Below are positions 33,732 to 42,576 of a stretch of 59,358 bases of DNA, piece by piece. Origin of the DNA: JAXJSP01 sp036310005 (GTDB taxonomy: Bacteria; Bacillota; Clostridia; Oscillospirales; Acutalibacteraceae); the NCBI GenBank assembly GCA_036310005.1, contig JAXJSP010000042.1, positions 1-59,358 of the forward strand, given 5' to 3'. Numbering within the stretch: position 1 is the stretch's first letter; each line of letters starts with the position of its first letter. The notes under the pieces are model-generated. The model saw nothing but the letters and a program-made list of their open reading frames with translations. It was not told the origin of the DNA and searched no databases. The translations under genes and the position numbers were made by a program.

Positions 33732-35528
33732 TTACTTTTTAAACTGCGGACCGTAGTTTTTGCATGCGCGATAGTCTGCACCCTCTTTATCCATACCGAA
33801 TGCACTCCAAGCTGACGGACGGAATATGTCTTCTTCGGGTACATTGTGCATACAAACAGGAATACGAAGTATTGAGCAGAGTGTAATTAAGTCTGCGCCG
33901 ATATGACCATAAGAAATTGCGCCATGATTTGCACCCCAGTTATTCATAACATCATAAGCAGACTTAAACGCGCCCTCGCCTGTTACTCTCGGTGCAAACC
34001 AGGTACAAGGCCAAGTGTAGTCTGTGCGTTTCCAGAGTGTATCGCTGACTTTTTCAGGTAAAGCGACTGTCCAGCCCTCTGCAATCTGAAGTACGGGGCC
34101 TAAACCTTTTACGAGGTTAAGTCTTATCATTGTTGCCGGCATTTCGGCTTTTGTTTCAAAGCGTGAAGAAAATCCGCCGCCTCTGAAATAGCCCAAATCT
34201 GCATAGTTCCAAGTGGTGTTTTCCATTATTGCTTTTTGGTCTGCCTCGCTTACATCATACCACTCTTTCATAACAGCATTTCCGTTTTCATCCTTTGCGG
34301 CACCGCAAGCATCAAGACAGCAAGCGCCCGAATTTATAAGGTGGATAAAGCCGCCTGCCTCTTTTGCGTGGCCTTCAATGTCGTAACCTGTTACGCGTTT
34401 TACTGATTTTTCGTTCCAGCAAGTTCTTACATCGGCAAACATCTGCGCACGGTTAGTAAGTAATTTCATAAACAACATTCCGAGTCCGTTAAGTACATCA
34501 TTTTCGGTTGCAAGTATGTAAGGCTCTCTTGCTCCGTTCCAGTCGAATGAAGTATTAAGCAACGCTTCGGGGAAATCGCAGTTAGGATAAAAGTCTGTCC
34601 ATTGTCTTTGTCCCTGGAAACCTGCGGCGATTGCGTTATGGCCTACTGCTTCTTCCTCGCAACCTTTAGGAAGATTTTTGTTACCGTTCATCAAATCTTT
34701 TATGATGACACACATTTTAACTGTAAATTCCCAATCTGCCTTTTTCTGCTGTTGAGATTTCTGCAAGTTTTCGGGATTTTTATCAAAGCCCATTTTGCAG
34801 TATTTTTCGCTCCACGCAAGCGCTTTTTTATATTCTTCTTCATCGTAAATACCCTCAGTCATTCGGCGGATAATTTCCACCTCGTCAACCGACTCAACGC
34901 GCATACCGAGATAATCTTCGATAAAGTCGGTATCAATAATAGAGCCGCCTATACCCATACAAATAGAGCCTATCTGCAAATAAGATTTACCTCGCATTGT
35001 TGCTGCTGCAACTGCCGCTCTGCCGAAGCGCAAAAGTTTTTCTTTTACATCGCTTGGAATATCAGTATCGTTTGCATCGCACACGTCATTACCGTAAATG
35101 CCGAATGCGGGAAGTCCCTTTTGTGTGTGGGTTGCAAGTACCGAAGCCAAATAAACAGCACCCGGTCTTTCTGTACCGTTAAAGCCCCAGACTGCCTTGA
35201 TTGTATCTTTTTCCATATCCATGGTTTCTGCACCGTAGCACCAGCAAGGAGTAACGGTCAGGGTAATGCTGACACCGGCTTTACGGAATTTATCCGCACA
35301 AGCGGCTGCTTCTGCTACTCTGCCGATTGTAGTGTCTGCAATTATTACCTTTACAGGCTCGCCATTTGAATATTTAAGGTTTTCGGTGAACAGTTTTGCG
35401 GCAGACTTTGCCATATTCATTGTTTGCTCTTCCAAAGATTCGCGAACACCGAGGACGCCTCTGCGACCGTCAATTGTCGGTCTGATTCCGATTACGGGAT
35501 ACTCTCCTATGTATCTGTTTGCTGACAT
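33732..35528 (-). CDS. fucI: L-fucose isomerase
   Basis: A 598-residue enzyme of the FucI family (E. coli form is 591), beginning RYIGEYPVIGIRPTIDGRRG, with ATMRGKSYLQIGSICMGIGG and HGAISYGHIGADL typical of the family. It converts L-fucose to L-fuculose using manganese. It is the first gene of a fucI-fucosidase-fucA-GH31 unit. A fuculokinase, needed before the aldolase, is not in this window. Confidence 0.95.
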   Translation of the reverse strand: MSANRYIGEYPVIGIRPTIDGRRGVLGVRESLEEQTMNMAKSAAKLFTENLKYSNGEPVKVIIADTTIGRVAEAAACADKFRKAGVSITLTVTPCWCYGAETMDMEKDTIKAVWGFNGTERPGAVYLASVLATHTQKGLPAFGIYGNDVCDANDTDIPSDVKEKLLRFGRAAVAAATMRGKSYLQIGSICMGIGGSIIDTDFIEDYLGMRVESVDEVEIIRRMTEGIYDEEEYKKALAWSEKYCKMGFDKNPENLQKSQQQKKADWEFTVKMCVIIKDLMNGNKNLPKGCEEEAVGHNAIAAGFQGQRQWTDFYPNCDFPEALLNTSFDWNGAREPYILATENDVLNGLGMLFMKLLTNRAQMFADVRTCWNEKSVKRVTGYDIEGHAKEAGGFIHLINSGACCLDACGAAKDENGNAVMKEWYDVSEADQKAIMENTTWNYADLGYFRGGGFSSRFETKAEMPATMIRLNLVKGLGPVLQIAEGWTVALPEKVSDTLWKRTDYTWPCTWFAPRVTGEGAFKSAYDVMNNWGANHGAISYGHIGADLITLCSILRIPVCMHNVPEEDIFRPSAWSAFGMDKEGADYRACKNYGPQFKK

Positions 35529-35588
35529 AATAAAACCTCCAATAAATATTTATCACACTCATTGAGTGAAATTCAGACATTATTAACC

Positions 35589-35628
35589 TGTGATTTAAAA
35601 ATTTATATAAATTTATATAAAAATCACA
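35589..35628. promoter_or_regulatory. Divergent control region of the fucose locus
   Basis: Inverted arms TGTGATTT (35589-35596) and AAATCACA (35621-35628) enclose two direct copies of AAATTTATAT. The stretch lies between fucI and its divergent AraC gene, so it may hold the regulator's half-sites. Binding is not shown. Confidence 0.35.
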
Positions 35629-35719
35629 ACTTTATATTATCATTATAGTATTATTTATGTTATAATACTTGTAGAATTTACTTCTAAATATATAACAATA
35701 GTATTATTTTGGAGGAAAT

Positions 35720-36583
35720 ATGAAGTTTTCGGAATATAATGAGCAAAAAATTCGCGGTTCTGTAGATTTTCCCATTGAACTTTACAAAGTTGACAGCACG
35801 CATCCGCATTACATAATGCCTTTACACTGGCACAAGGAATTTGAGATTATCCGCATATTATCAGGTAAGTTTACAGCGTACTTAAACAACGAAAAATTCA
35901 CTCTTAAAAGCGGTGATTATTTAATAATTAAAAGCGGAACATTACATCGTGGCGAGCCTGATAAATGCGTATATGAGTGTATTGTTTTTGATATTAATAT
36001 GCTCAAAAGACAAAAGCACGATGCTACGGGTAAATACATTTCTCCTTTAACAAGGGGCAGTATAGCCTTAAAAAACCCTGTTTTAAGTGAAAGCGACGCA
36101 CTGCTGAAATCTCTTGAGTCTATATTCTCACTTATGCAATCTAAACCACCGTATTATGAGTTAAACATTTACAGTCTTATGTTTGAGATGATTTCACTGA
36201 TTTATTCGCAAGAATACACAGTTCCCTCAAACAACAAGGCAGATGAAAAAAGAATACATACGGTAATCATGCTTCTTAACTGGATAGACGAAAACTTCAC
36301 GGAAGACATATCGCTTAAAAAATTATCTGAAGTATGCGGGTACAGTGAAAAATATGTATGTCGTATTTTTAAGGAATTTACCTCACGCACGCCGATTAAT
36401 TATGTAAATGAATTGCGTATAGACAAAGCCTGTCGTGAGATATGCGAAAATAATTGTGCTGTAACACGCGCGGCTTACGACAGCGGTTTTAATGATTTAA
36501 GTTATTTTTGTAAAATTTTTAAGTATTATAAAGGCGTCACGCCGACAGAGTATCATAAGCAATTCGACAATACCGGGCTATAG
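35720..36583 (+). CDS. AraC-family regulator of the fucose locus
   Basis: A 287-residue regulator with an N-terminal cupin (PLHWHKEFEIIRILSGKF, GDYLIIKSGTLHRGE) and a C-terminal AraC double helix-turn-helix (about 185-285) with ISLKKLSEVCGYSEKYVCRIF and FNDLSYFCKIFKYYKGVTP. It is divergent from fucI by 191 bp. The cupin likely senses a sugar such as fucose or fuculose. RBS TGGAGGA is well placed. Confidence 0.9.
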   Translation: MKFSEYNEQKIRGSVDFPIELYKVDSTHPHYIMPLHWHKEFEIIRILSGKFTAYLNNEKFTLKSGDYLIIKSGTLHRGEPDKCVYECIVFDINMLKRQKHDATGKYISPLTRGSIALKNPVLSESDALLKSLESIFSLMQSKPPYYELNIYSLMFEMISLIYSQEYTVPSNNKADEKRIHTVIMLLNWIDENFTEDISLKKLSEVCGYSEKYVCRIFKEFTSRTPINYVNELRIDKACREICENNCAVTRAAYDSGFNDLSYFCKIFKYYKGVTPTEYHKQFDNTGL

Positions 36584-36606
36584 AGCAAATACTTAAACCG
36601 GTGTTT

Positions 36607-36642
36607 AAACCCCCGTTTACTTTCGTAAACGGGGGTTTTTAG
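36607..36642. terminator. Bidirectional terminator between AraC and GH20 genes
   Basis: Perfect 14-bp stem AAACCCCCGTTTAC/GTAAACGGGGGTTT around TTTC, followed by T residues; it serves both convergent genes. Confidence 0.9.
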
Positions 36643-36657
36643 TTTTATTAATTACTG

Positions 36658-38253
36658 TTACAATACATTTGCAGTATAAATAAGATTGAATGAATTTAAC
36701 TCAACGATGTCTTCCTGTTCATCGCCAAAGTAGTTTAAAGTATTGTCTTCGAGTTCCTCAATTTTATCAATGTTTCCGTTGATAAAATCAGTAATTCTTT
36801 GTGCACAATGCTCTGTTCTTGCAATCATTCCGCCTATACGGATATCCTGTACATCAAAACCGTGACCTTTATTTTCACGCATCCATTGGTCTTTGTAGGC
36901 TTCATAGAAAGATTTCATGGCTTTTGTGAGTTTTTTACATTCGTTTACCAACTCGCCGAGAGTCTGCATATCTTTTTGAACATAAGCGGCATGTATTCTT
37001 TTACCCATATCTGCTTTAAGTGATACAACCTTGCAAAGTTTTGACATAGTATCAAAAAGATAGCCGAAGTTTTCATCGTTTCTTAACAGGGCAAGTTTTT
37101 TCGAGAGAGATTTAAACTCATCACTTGTTTCGTCTTTTATTGCAGTATCGAGTCTGCGGTTAAACAAATCGTTATATAAGATATACTTTGAGGGGTTAGT
37201 AACCGTAGTTTTTGTTGTTAAGTCAAGCAGCATAAAGCGGTCAAAAGAAATACCGTATTTTTCTTTGAATTTTTGCTTGATACTTTTTGTGTCTTTATTG
37301 CCCTTTGCGATTTCGGAAATATAAAACAATGCAGGCAAGGTTGCAAAGCGTGAGCAGTCATTTCCGTTATCTCCCCACATAGTCAACAATACATCCCGGA
37401 TATTGTTTTTTTCGCATCCGTATAGTGCCGCTTTTGTTCTATTAATAGATATTTTGTTGTACGGTGAAAAACCTCCCCAAGTCCATATACCGCCGGCAAA
37501 CCAAGTTTTTTCGGTTATTTTTTTATGGGCTTTCATCATTTCATCGTAACACTTTTTACCGTTTGAATAATAGTCCCAATACGCAAGTTCAACATTATCG
37601 GGAATCAGACTTCTGATTTCATCGGTTACCTCAAAGTCAGTATTATAGTAACTTCCGCCGGATGCAATTCTGAAAAACATATCTGACCACATTGAAATTG
37701 TAAAACCGTATTTCTTTGCAATCTGTGACACCTTATTAAGATGTTCAAGAAGAATTTGTGTTTTATCGCAATCTCCGTGCATATCATAATATTTACCGCG
37801 ACCTAACATGTGTGCTTCATCCATACCGACATTAATATGTCTTGAATTAATGCACTCTGACAGGCTTGCAAACATATCGTCTATAAGTTTATAGACTCTT
37901 TCATCACCGACGAGCATAATATCATTACAATCAAACATATCTCTGTATGTCGGCCAGTAAACAAGAGTAAAAAGGTGTGCGAGCGTCTGAATACAGGGGA
38001 TAAATTCCATACCTTTACTTACTGCATAGGCATCAATCTGTTTTAGTTCTTCCTTACTGTAGCGACCTCTGCCTTGTCCGAAATACGGGTTATTTTTGAC
38101 TTCATAAGTGTCCTCCATATACAGCGATATGGTATTGTATCCCAAATCGGAGGTGATATCTATCCATTTTTTAACCGCTTCGACTTTCATTACGCCATTT
38201 CGTGAACAATCTATCATTGTACCGAAATGTCTGTATTGTATTTTATTCTCCAT
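36658..38253 (-). CDS. GH20-like beta-N-acetylhexosaminidase
   Basis: A 531-residue cytoplasmic TIM-barrel glycosidase with the GH20 acid pair Asp145-Glu146 in HINVGMDEAHML, preceded by the typical GYNTISLYMEDTYEV and KGMEFIPCIQTLAHL. It would remove N-acetylhexosamine from imported glycans, complementing the fucosidase. The open frame extends 80 codons upstream, but TAGGAGAG just before the ATG at 38253 fixes the start; the extra residues look non-coding. There is no signal peptide. Confidence 0.85.
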   Translation of the reverse strand: MENKIQYRHFGTMIDCSRNGVMKVEAVKKWIDITSDLGYNTISLYMEDTYEVKNNPYFGQGRGRYSKEELKQIDAYAVSKGMEFIPCIQTLAHLFTLVYWPTYRDMFDCNDIMLVGDERVYKLIDDMFASLSECINSRHINVGMDEAHMLGRGKYYDMHGDCDKTQILLEHLNKVSQIAKKYGFTISMWSDMFFRIASGGSYYNTDFEVTDEIRSLIPDNVELAYWDYYSNGKKCYDEMMKAHKKITEKTWFAGGIWTWGGFSPYNKISINRTKAALYGCEKNNIRDVLLTMWGDNGNDCSRFATLPALFYISEIAKGNKDTKSIKQKFKEKYGISFDRFMLLDLTTKTTVTNPSKYILYNDLFNRRLDTAIKDETSDEFKSLSKKLALLRNDENFGYLFDTMSKLCKVVSLKADMGKRIHAAYVQKDMQTLGELVNECKKLTKAMKSFYEAYKDQWMRENKGHGFDVQDIRIGGMIARTEHCAQRITDFINGNIDKIEELEDNTLNYFGDEQEDIVELNSFNLIYTANVL

Positions 38254-38470
38254 AACTGCACGCTCTCCTAGTATAAACTTCATTAAAAAACAATAAATAC
38301 GGTTGCAACAATTTCTATTATACTCAGTTTTGTTCTTTTTGCAACATCTATTAATATAGAGAAAACAATTACTCCGCCTGTTACAATCGTATATTGTACG
38401 GATGCAGGTAATACAAAAGAACGATGAGCAACCGAATAAAGGATACCGAAGTTTATAACTTATTAAAACA

Positions 38471-38505
38471 AAAAATCTCGACTGCGTACGCAATCGAGAT
38501 TTTTT
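38471..38505. terminator. Terminator-like hairpin in an otherwise empty stretch
   Basis: Perfect stem AAAAATCTCGA/TCGAGATTTTT with a self-complementary centre (TGCGTACGCA). The stretch 38254-38605 has no convincing gene. An open frame without a start (about 38300-38410) suggests a decayed plus-strand gene that this hairpin may once have served. Confidence 0.7.
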
Positions 38506-38605
38506 GTTCTAAATTAATAGAAAGAAGTAAAGGGTTGTGAAAAAATTTGGTCGAGTGATAATTATACGCTAATTAAGCGTAGTTGTTAATATAAATATTA
38601 ATTTT

Positions 38606-39367
38606 TCATGTTATTTTATAGTTTACATTTCTGCGGTTTTTTAAAAAAATTATCAGTTTATACAGTATGAAACCGCATATAATAACAATTGAAATTATTT
38701 GAGAAGGAGATATTTGATTCGTAAAAAAGCCTCTATCATCTCCTCTTAAAAATTCTAAATTGAATCTTACCAAGGCATAACACATTAAATATGTTTGAAA
38801 CTTCTTTTTTGCCAACATTACAAAAATGAGTATTACAACTAAAGCAAGCGCCTCAAACAATTGAGTTGGATAGCATTTTTGACCATTATGAAAAATACCC
38901 ATTTTTTCATTATCAGGAAAAGCAAGTGCAAAAACACTATCTGAATTTCGCCCGTAACAACAACCGGCAAAAAAGCAACCAAGTCTCCCAAAAAAATGGA
39001 AAACAATAAAAGGCGGAGTAAGAATTTCAAACCATTCAGAAATGTTGTAATGTGTTTCACTTTTAGAGATTTTTAAAAGCACATACATTACAACACATGC
39101 ACCAATTAACCCTCCGTAAAAAGTAATACCATAAATTTTAAAAATACCGTACTCCAAATATTTGAATAATAAATCAAAAATGGCGGCAAAAACGAAACCC
39201 AATATTCCGGATATTACTAATCGTGGATATATGAACGTTTCCTCAATATGTTGATTTGATTTCTTAAGAGTAAAGTGAATCATAAATATCATTGAAATTG
39301 CTCCGACCACGATAAAAATAGTAAATGTTGATAAATCACCAAAACTAGTATGTATATACGGGTGCAT
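38606..39367 (-). CDS. Lgt-like prolipoprotein diacylglyceryl transferase
   Basis: A 253-residue membrane protein with about seven helices and the Lgt signature FHFFGRLGCFFAGCCYGR; YPTQLFEA and RFNLEFLRGDDRGF complete the family set. Lgt attaches diacylglycerol to lipobox cysteines. The extra cysteines (GCFFAGCCYG) are common in accessory Lgt-like proteins, so this may be a second copy or a specialised paralogue. It starts immediately after the zinc-ribbon gene stop, in one transcript. Confidence 0.82.
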   Translation of the reverse strand: MHPYIHTSFGDLSTFTIFIVVGAISMIFMIHFTLKKSNQHIEETFIYPRLVISGILGFVFAAIFDLLFKYLEYGIFKIYGITFYGGLIGACVVMYVLLKISKSETHYNISEWFEILTPPFIVFHFFGRLGCFFAGCCYGRNSDSVFALAFPDNEKMGIFHNGQKCYPTQLFEALALVVILIFVMLAKKKFQTYLMCYALVRFNLEFLRGDDRGFFTNQISPSQIISIVIICGFILYKLIIFLKNRRNVNYKIT

Positions 39368-39799
39368 TTACTTTGATGACAATGACATTACCAGTCCAAT
39401 AGCACCGCCAACACCTAACAGCAACATTCCAACTAATGAAGTAATATCGGCACCTGTGACAGTAAAGGCACAGTACGCTATCATAACAGCTGCAACAATT
39501 TCAAGTATAGATCCAAACTTTGCTTTTTTAAAGCACAAACAAGAACCTATTAAGCCAATTAAACTTCCACCAATCATGAAAAACATAGGCGCACCATCAT
39601 TTCCGCCAAAACTATAGCAGGCAGTAACACAAATACCACCAAACAGTCCAAAAATAGCACCTATAAGACCTAAAATAAATGCCGGCATACATTTGGTTTC
39701 TTTTGTTTTACCAAGTTTCTTCCCAATTGTCGCTCCGCATTCCGGACACACAACCGTCTCGTCCATAACTTCTTTTCCACATTTGTCACAAAATTTCAT
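39368..39799 (-). CDS. Zinc-ribbon membrane protein
   Basis: A 143-residue protein: an N-terminal zinc ribbon with CDKC and CPEC pairs (about 4-21), followed by three or four hydrophobic, glycine-rich helices. The function is not known. It is driven by an almost perfect promoter overlapped by a palindrome and faces an XRE repressor gene, so it is probably repressed under normal conditions. The following Lgt-like gene starts at the next base. Confidence 0.75.
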   Translation of the reverse strand: MKFCDKCGKEVMDETVVCPECGATIGKKLGKTKETKCMPAFILGLIGAIFGLFGGICVTACYSFGGNDGAPMFFMIGGSLIGLIGSCLCFKKAKFGSILEIVAAVMIAYCAFTVTGADITSLVGMLLLGVGGAIGLVMSLSSK

Positions 39800-39841
39800 A
39801 ATGAAACCTCCTAAAAAATTTGTCTAAAATACGACAAAAAC

Positions 39842-39894
39842 ATTATATGACATATTGTCATATTTGTCAAGAAAAAATTATGACATAATGTCAT
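39842..39894. promoter_or_regulatory. Consensus promoter with two XRE-type operators
   Basis: On the minus strand, TTGACA (39865-39870), 17 bp, TATAAT (39842-39847) drives the zinc-ribbon gene. Palindrome TATGACATATTGTCATA (39846-39862) overlaps its spacer and -10. A second palindrome, ATGACATAATGTCAT (39880-39894), sits just before the ribosome site of the XRE gene. Shared ATGACA arms make these likely binding sites of the adjacent repressor. Confidence 0.75.
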
Positions 39895-39909
39895 TAGGAG
39901 GATAAAGTT

Positions 39910-40122
39910 ATGCAAACAAATTTAAAATTACTGAGAAAAAGCAAGGGATACACTCAAATAGCAGTACAAATGAAAACAGGAATTGAGCAAGCATTACTCT
40001 CGAAATTTGAAAATGGTGAACGGATACCGCCGACTGAAACATTAATTCGTCTTGCCGATTTTTACAATGTGAGCATTGACTACATCTTATGTCGAACTGA
40101 CAATCCAAATGTACAAAAATAA
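39910..40122 (+). CDS. XRE-family repressor, 70 aa
   Basis: A 70-residue single helix-turn-helix protein: KLLRKSKGYTQIAVQMKTGI, followed by ALLSKFENGERIPP, gives the classic Cro/CI fold. RBS TAGGAGG. It is divergent from the zinc-ribbon membrane gene with two palindromic operators between them, so it likely represses both directions. No ligand domain is present. Confidence 0.88.
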   Translation: MQTNLKLLRKSKGYTQIAVQMKTGIEQALLSKFENGERIPPTETLIRLADFYNVSIDYILCRTDNPNVQK

Positions 40123-40192
40123 AACTTAAAAGCCTTTAATAATTGAAAATGTTTGTCATCTAAAATTTTTAAGTAAAAATTTTTAAAAAAAC

Positions 40193-40221
40193 TTGACACG
40201 CTATTACTTTAGTGCTATAAT
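40193..40221 (+). promoter_or_regulatory. Sigma-A promoter of the T-box/trpB2 unit
   Basis: TTGACA (40193-40198), 17 bp, TATAAT (40216-40221): a perfect match to consensus. Confidence 0.9.
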
Positions 40222-40227
40222 GCAGTA

Positions 40228-40525
40228 AACCGTTGAAGAAGGGTAAGTAAGTTTCGCTTAGTTTTCTACAGAGAGTTGTAGATGGTGTGATTACAGCGAA
40301 AAAACACGGAACTGAATGGACTTCTGAGGGCGAGCAGAAAAAAGTTTTCGGGAACTTTTAGTATGTGAGACGGAGTGTGGCGCTTCGTAATCAAAGGTCT
40401 GCGTATGTTAGTGCGTAAAAAGTGGGCGTATTGTAATGATGCGTCAAGCCGGGTGGCACCGCAGGAATGAATTTTACATCCTGTCCCAGCATTATTTCAG
40501 CTTGGGACAGGATGTTTTTATTTTG
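40228..40525 (+). promoter_or_regulatory. Tryptophan T-box riboswitch
   Basis: The leader carries the T-box antiterminator core GGGTGGCACCGCAGG (40451-40465). The TGGC bulge would pair with the GCCA end of a tRNA whose discriminator is G, as in tRNA-Trp. A UGG codon (40317-40319) lies in the expected specifier loop region. A strong terminator stem (about 40476-40488 with 40502-40515) plus T run ends the leader. Uncharged tRNA-Trp should switch on the trpB2 gene downstream. Confidence 0.92.
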
Positions 40526-40559
40526 TCTCGGGTAAATATTTAAGAAAGGAGACATAACA

Positions 40560-41933
40560 ATGTCCGAAAAGAAAATTCCTTACAAAATTTATCTTGATGA
40601 AAGTGAGATGCCCAAAGCATGGTATAATCTGCGTGCCGATATGAAGAACAAACCCGCGCCGCTTCTTAACCCTGCTACACATGAACCAATGACAGCCGAA
40701 GAGTTGTCAGGTGTTTTCTGTGCCGACCTCGTCGCACAGGAACTTGACGATACCACACCTTTTTTTGATATACCCGAAGACATCAGAAATTTCTACAAAA
40801 TGTATCGTCCCTCTCCCCTTGTTCGTGCCTATTGTCTTGAAGAAAAACTTGACACTCCTGCAAAGATTTATTACAAATTTGAGGGCAACAATACAAGCGG
40901 TTCACACAAACTCAATTCCGCTATTGCTCAGGCATATTATGCAAAGAAACAAGGCTTAAAAGGTGTTACGACCGAAACGGGAGCCGGTCAATGGGGTACT
41001 GCTCTTTCCATGGCTTGCTCATATTTTGACCTTGACTGCAAGGTTTATATGGTTAAATGTTCCTATGAGCAAAAGCCATTCCGTCGTGAAGTAATGAGAA
41101 CTTACGGAGCATCCGTAACACCGTCTCCGTCTATGGAAACAGAAGTTGGCAAGAAAATTCTTGCAGAGCATCCCGGTACTACAGGCAGTCTCGGTTGTGC
41201 TATCAGCGAGGCAGTTGAAAAGGCTGTTACTTCTGACGGTTACCGTTATGTTCTCGGCAGCGTACTCAATCAGGTACTTTTGCATCAATCAGTTATCGGA
41301 CTTGAAACCAAAACCGCACTTGATAAATACGGTATTAAACCTGATATTATCATCGGTTGTGCCGGAGGAGGTTCTAACCTAGGCGGTCTGATAGCACCGT
41401 TTATGGGCGAAAAACTTCGTGGCGAGGCTGATTATCGTATTATCGCAGTTGAGCCGGCATCGTGTCCGAGTTTTACTCGCGGTGTTTATGCATACGATTT
41501 CTGTGACACGGGAATGGTTTGTCCTCTTGCAAAAATGTACACACTCGGCTGTGATTTCATACCATCGGCTAACCATGCAGGCGGTCTGCGTTATCACGGA
41601 ATGAGTTCTACGCTCTCTCAACTTTACGATGACGGACTTATGGAGGCTACATCGGTAAAGCAAACCGATGTATTTCAAGCAGCTGAATACTTTGCCCGTG
41701 TAGAAGGTATTCTTCCTGCACCGGAAAGTTCTCACGCAATACGCGTTGCTATTGATGAGGCTCTTAAATGCAAAGAAACCGGTGAAGAAAAGACTATCGT
41801 TTTCGGTCTTACAGGAACAGGTTACTTTGATATGGTTGCTTATGAAAAATTCCATGAAAACGAAATGAGCGATTATATTCCTACAGACGAAGAACTTGCA
41901 CAGTATATTGCAAAGTTACCGAAAATTGACTAA
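40560..41933 (+). CDS. trpB2: TrpB2-type tryptophan synthase beta chain
   Basis: A 457-residue PLP enzyme of the TrpB2 group, longer than TrpB1. RPSPLVRAYCLEEKLD, NNTSGSHKLNSAI with the PLP-binding lysine, TETGAGQWG and the phosphate-binding GCAGGGSNLGG are all present. It joins indole and serine to give tryptophan; TrpB2 typically acts without TrpA and can salvage indole. No other trp genes are near. The upstream T-box places it under tryptophan starvation control. Confidence 0.94.
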   Translation: MSEKKIPYKIYLDESEMPKAWYNLRADMKNKPAPLLNPATHEPMTAEELSGVFCADLVAQELDDTTPFFDIPEDIRNFYKMYRPSPLVRAYCLEEKLDTPAKIYYKFEGNNTSGSHKLNSAIAQAYYAKKQGLKGVTTETGAGQWGTALSMACSYFDLDCKVYMVKCSYEQKPFRREVMRTYGASVTPSPSMETEVGKKILAEHPGTTGSLGCAISEAVEKAVTSDGYRYVLGSVLNQVLLHQSVIGLETKTALDKYGIKPDIIIGCAGGGSNLGGLIAPFMGEKLRGEADYRIIAVEPASCPSFTRGVYAYDFCDTGMVCPLAKMYTLGCDFIPSANHAGGLRYHGMSSTLSQLYDDGLMEATSVKQTDVFQAAEYFARVEGILPAPESSHAIRVAIDEALKCKETGEEKTIVFGLTGTGYFDMVAYEKFHENEMSDYIPTDEELAQYIAKLPKID

Positions 41934-41949
41934 TCAGAATCAGTATATA

Positions 41950-41979
41950 AAAAAAGCACTTCTTACGAAGTGCTTTTTT
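41950..41979 (+). terminator. Terminator of trpB2
   Basis: Perfect 13-bp stem AAAAAAGCACTTC/GAAGTGCTTTTTT around TTAC, ending in T residues. Confidence 0.9.
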
Positions 41980-42106
41980 GAATATTTGAACTTAATACAC
42001 GAATGAAATTTGAGTAAAAAAAGTTATTCTATTAAATATTTGTCAAGACAACAGACTTGTCGTCCCCTTGTTTTTCCTCATTTCTTTCTGCGATTTTATA
42101 TAAAAT

Positions 42107-42380
42107 TTATTTTTTAAATTTTTTGATAAGTATAAAAAAAGCAATAAATAAGCATTCAATTACACAAAAGAAAATAATCAACCTTACTAAAACAATTGTG
42201 GTTGGAACATCTCCAAAATGATACCAACTTAATGCTTCAAAAGTAACGAATGTTGTTATTAACGATAAGAATATAGTTCCTAGATATATAACAGTTTTTT
42301 CATATTGCTTATTCCTTTCCGTAAAGCAGTTTACCTTAGTATTGCTGCCTCGGGTCCGGTATAATATATAAGCAGAAATA
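42107..42380 (-). pseudogene. Remnant of a small two-helix membrane protein
   Basis: On the minus strand an open frame ends at 42107 and translates to two hydrophobic stretches (VIYLGTIFLSLITTFVTF and TIVLVRLIIFFCVIECLF) with a basic KKFKK end. No ATG, GTG or TTG start with a ribosome site is in frame; the nearest ATG (with AAAGGA upstream) is in another frame and stops after seven codons. A frameshifted remnant is the simplest reading. The rest of 41980-42512 has no visible gene. Confidence 0.35.
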
Positions 42381-42512
42381 AGTCAATTAAGCATTGTATA
42401 TGATTCGTCGGCGAAGCCGACACCAAACTTATTACCTATTACTTATTACCTATTACTTCCCAAAAATCTCGCAAGGAATTTTGGTTGAGGTAAGAGTGAA
42501 GAAGTAAAAAGT

Positions 42513-42546
42513 AAAAATCTCGTTCACATAAGTGAACGAGATTTTT
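42513..42546. terminator. Terminator after the serine dehydratase gene
   Basis: AAAAATCTCGTTCAC pairs with GTGAACGAGATTTTT around ATAA; a T run follows in both directions. Confidence 0.85.
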
Positions 42547-42576
42547 GGCTTTCGTGTACGAAATAGATGCCGAATT

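Noticed and set aside
38300..38410. Plus-strand open stretch with membrane-like translation (ISIILSFVLFATSINIEKTI)
   Set aside because: No start codon or ribosome site in frame, and a stop follows shortly; at most a decayed gene end, not annotatable.
36658..38493. Long form of the GH20-like protein with 80 extra N-terminal residues
   Set aside because: The extension is Cys/Arg/Asn rich, unlike any glycosidase, and an excellent ribosome site precedes the internal ATG at 38253.
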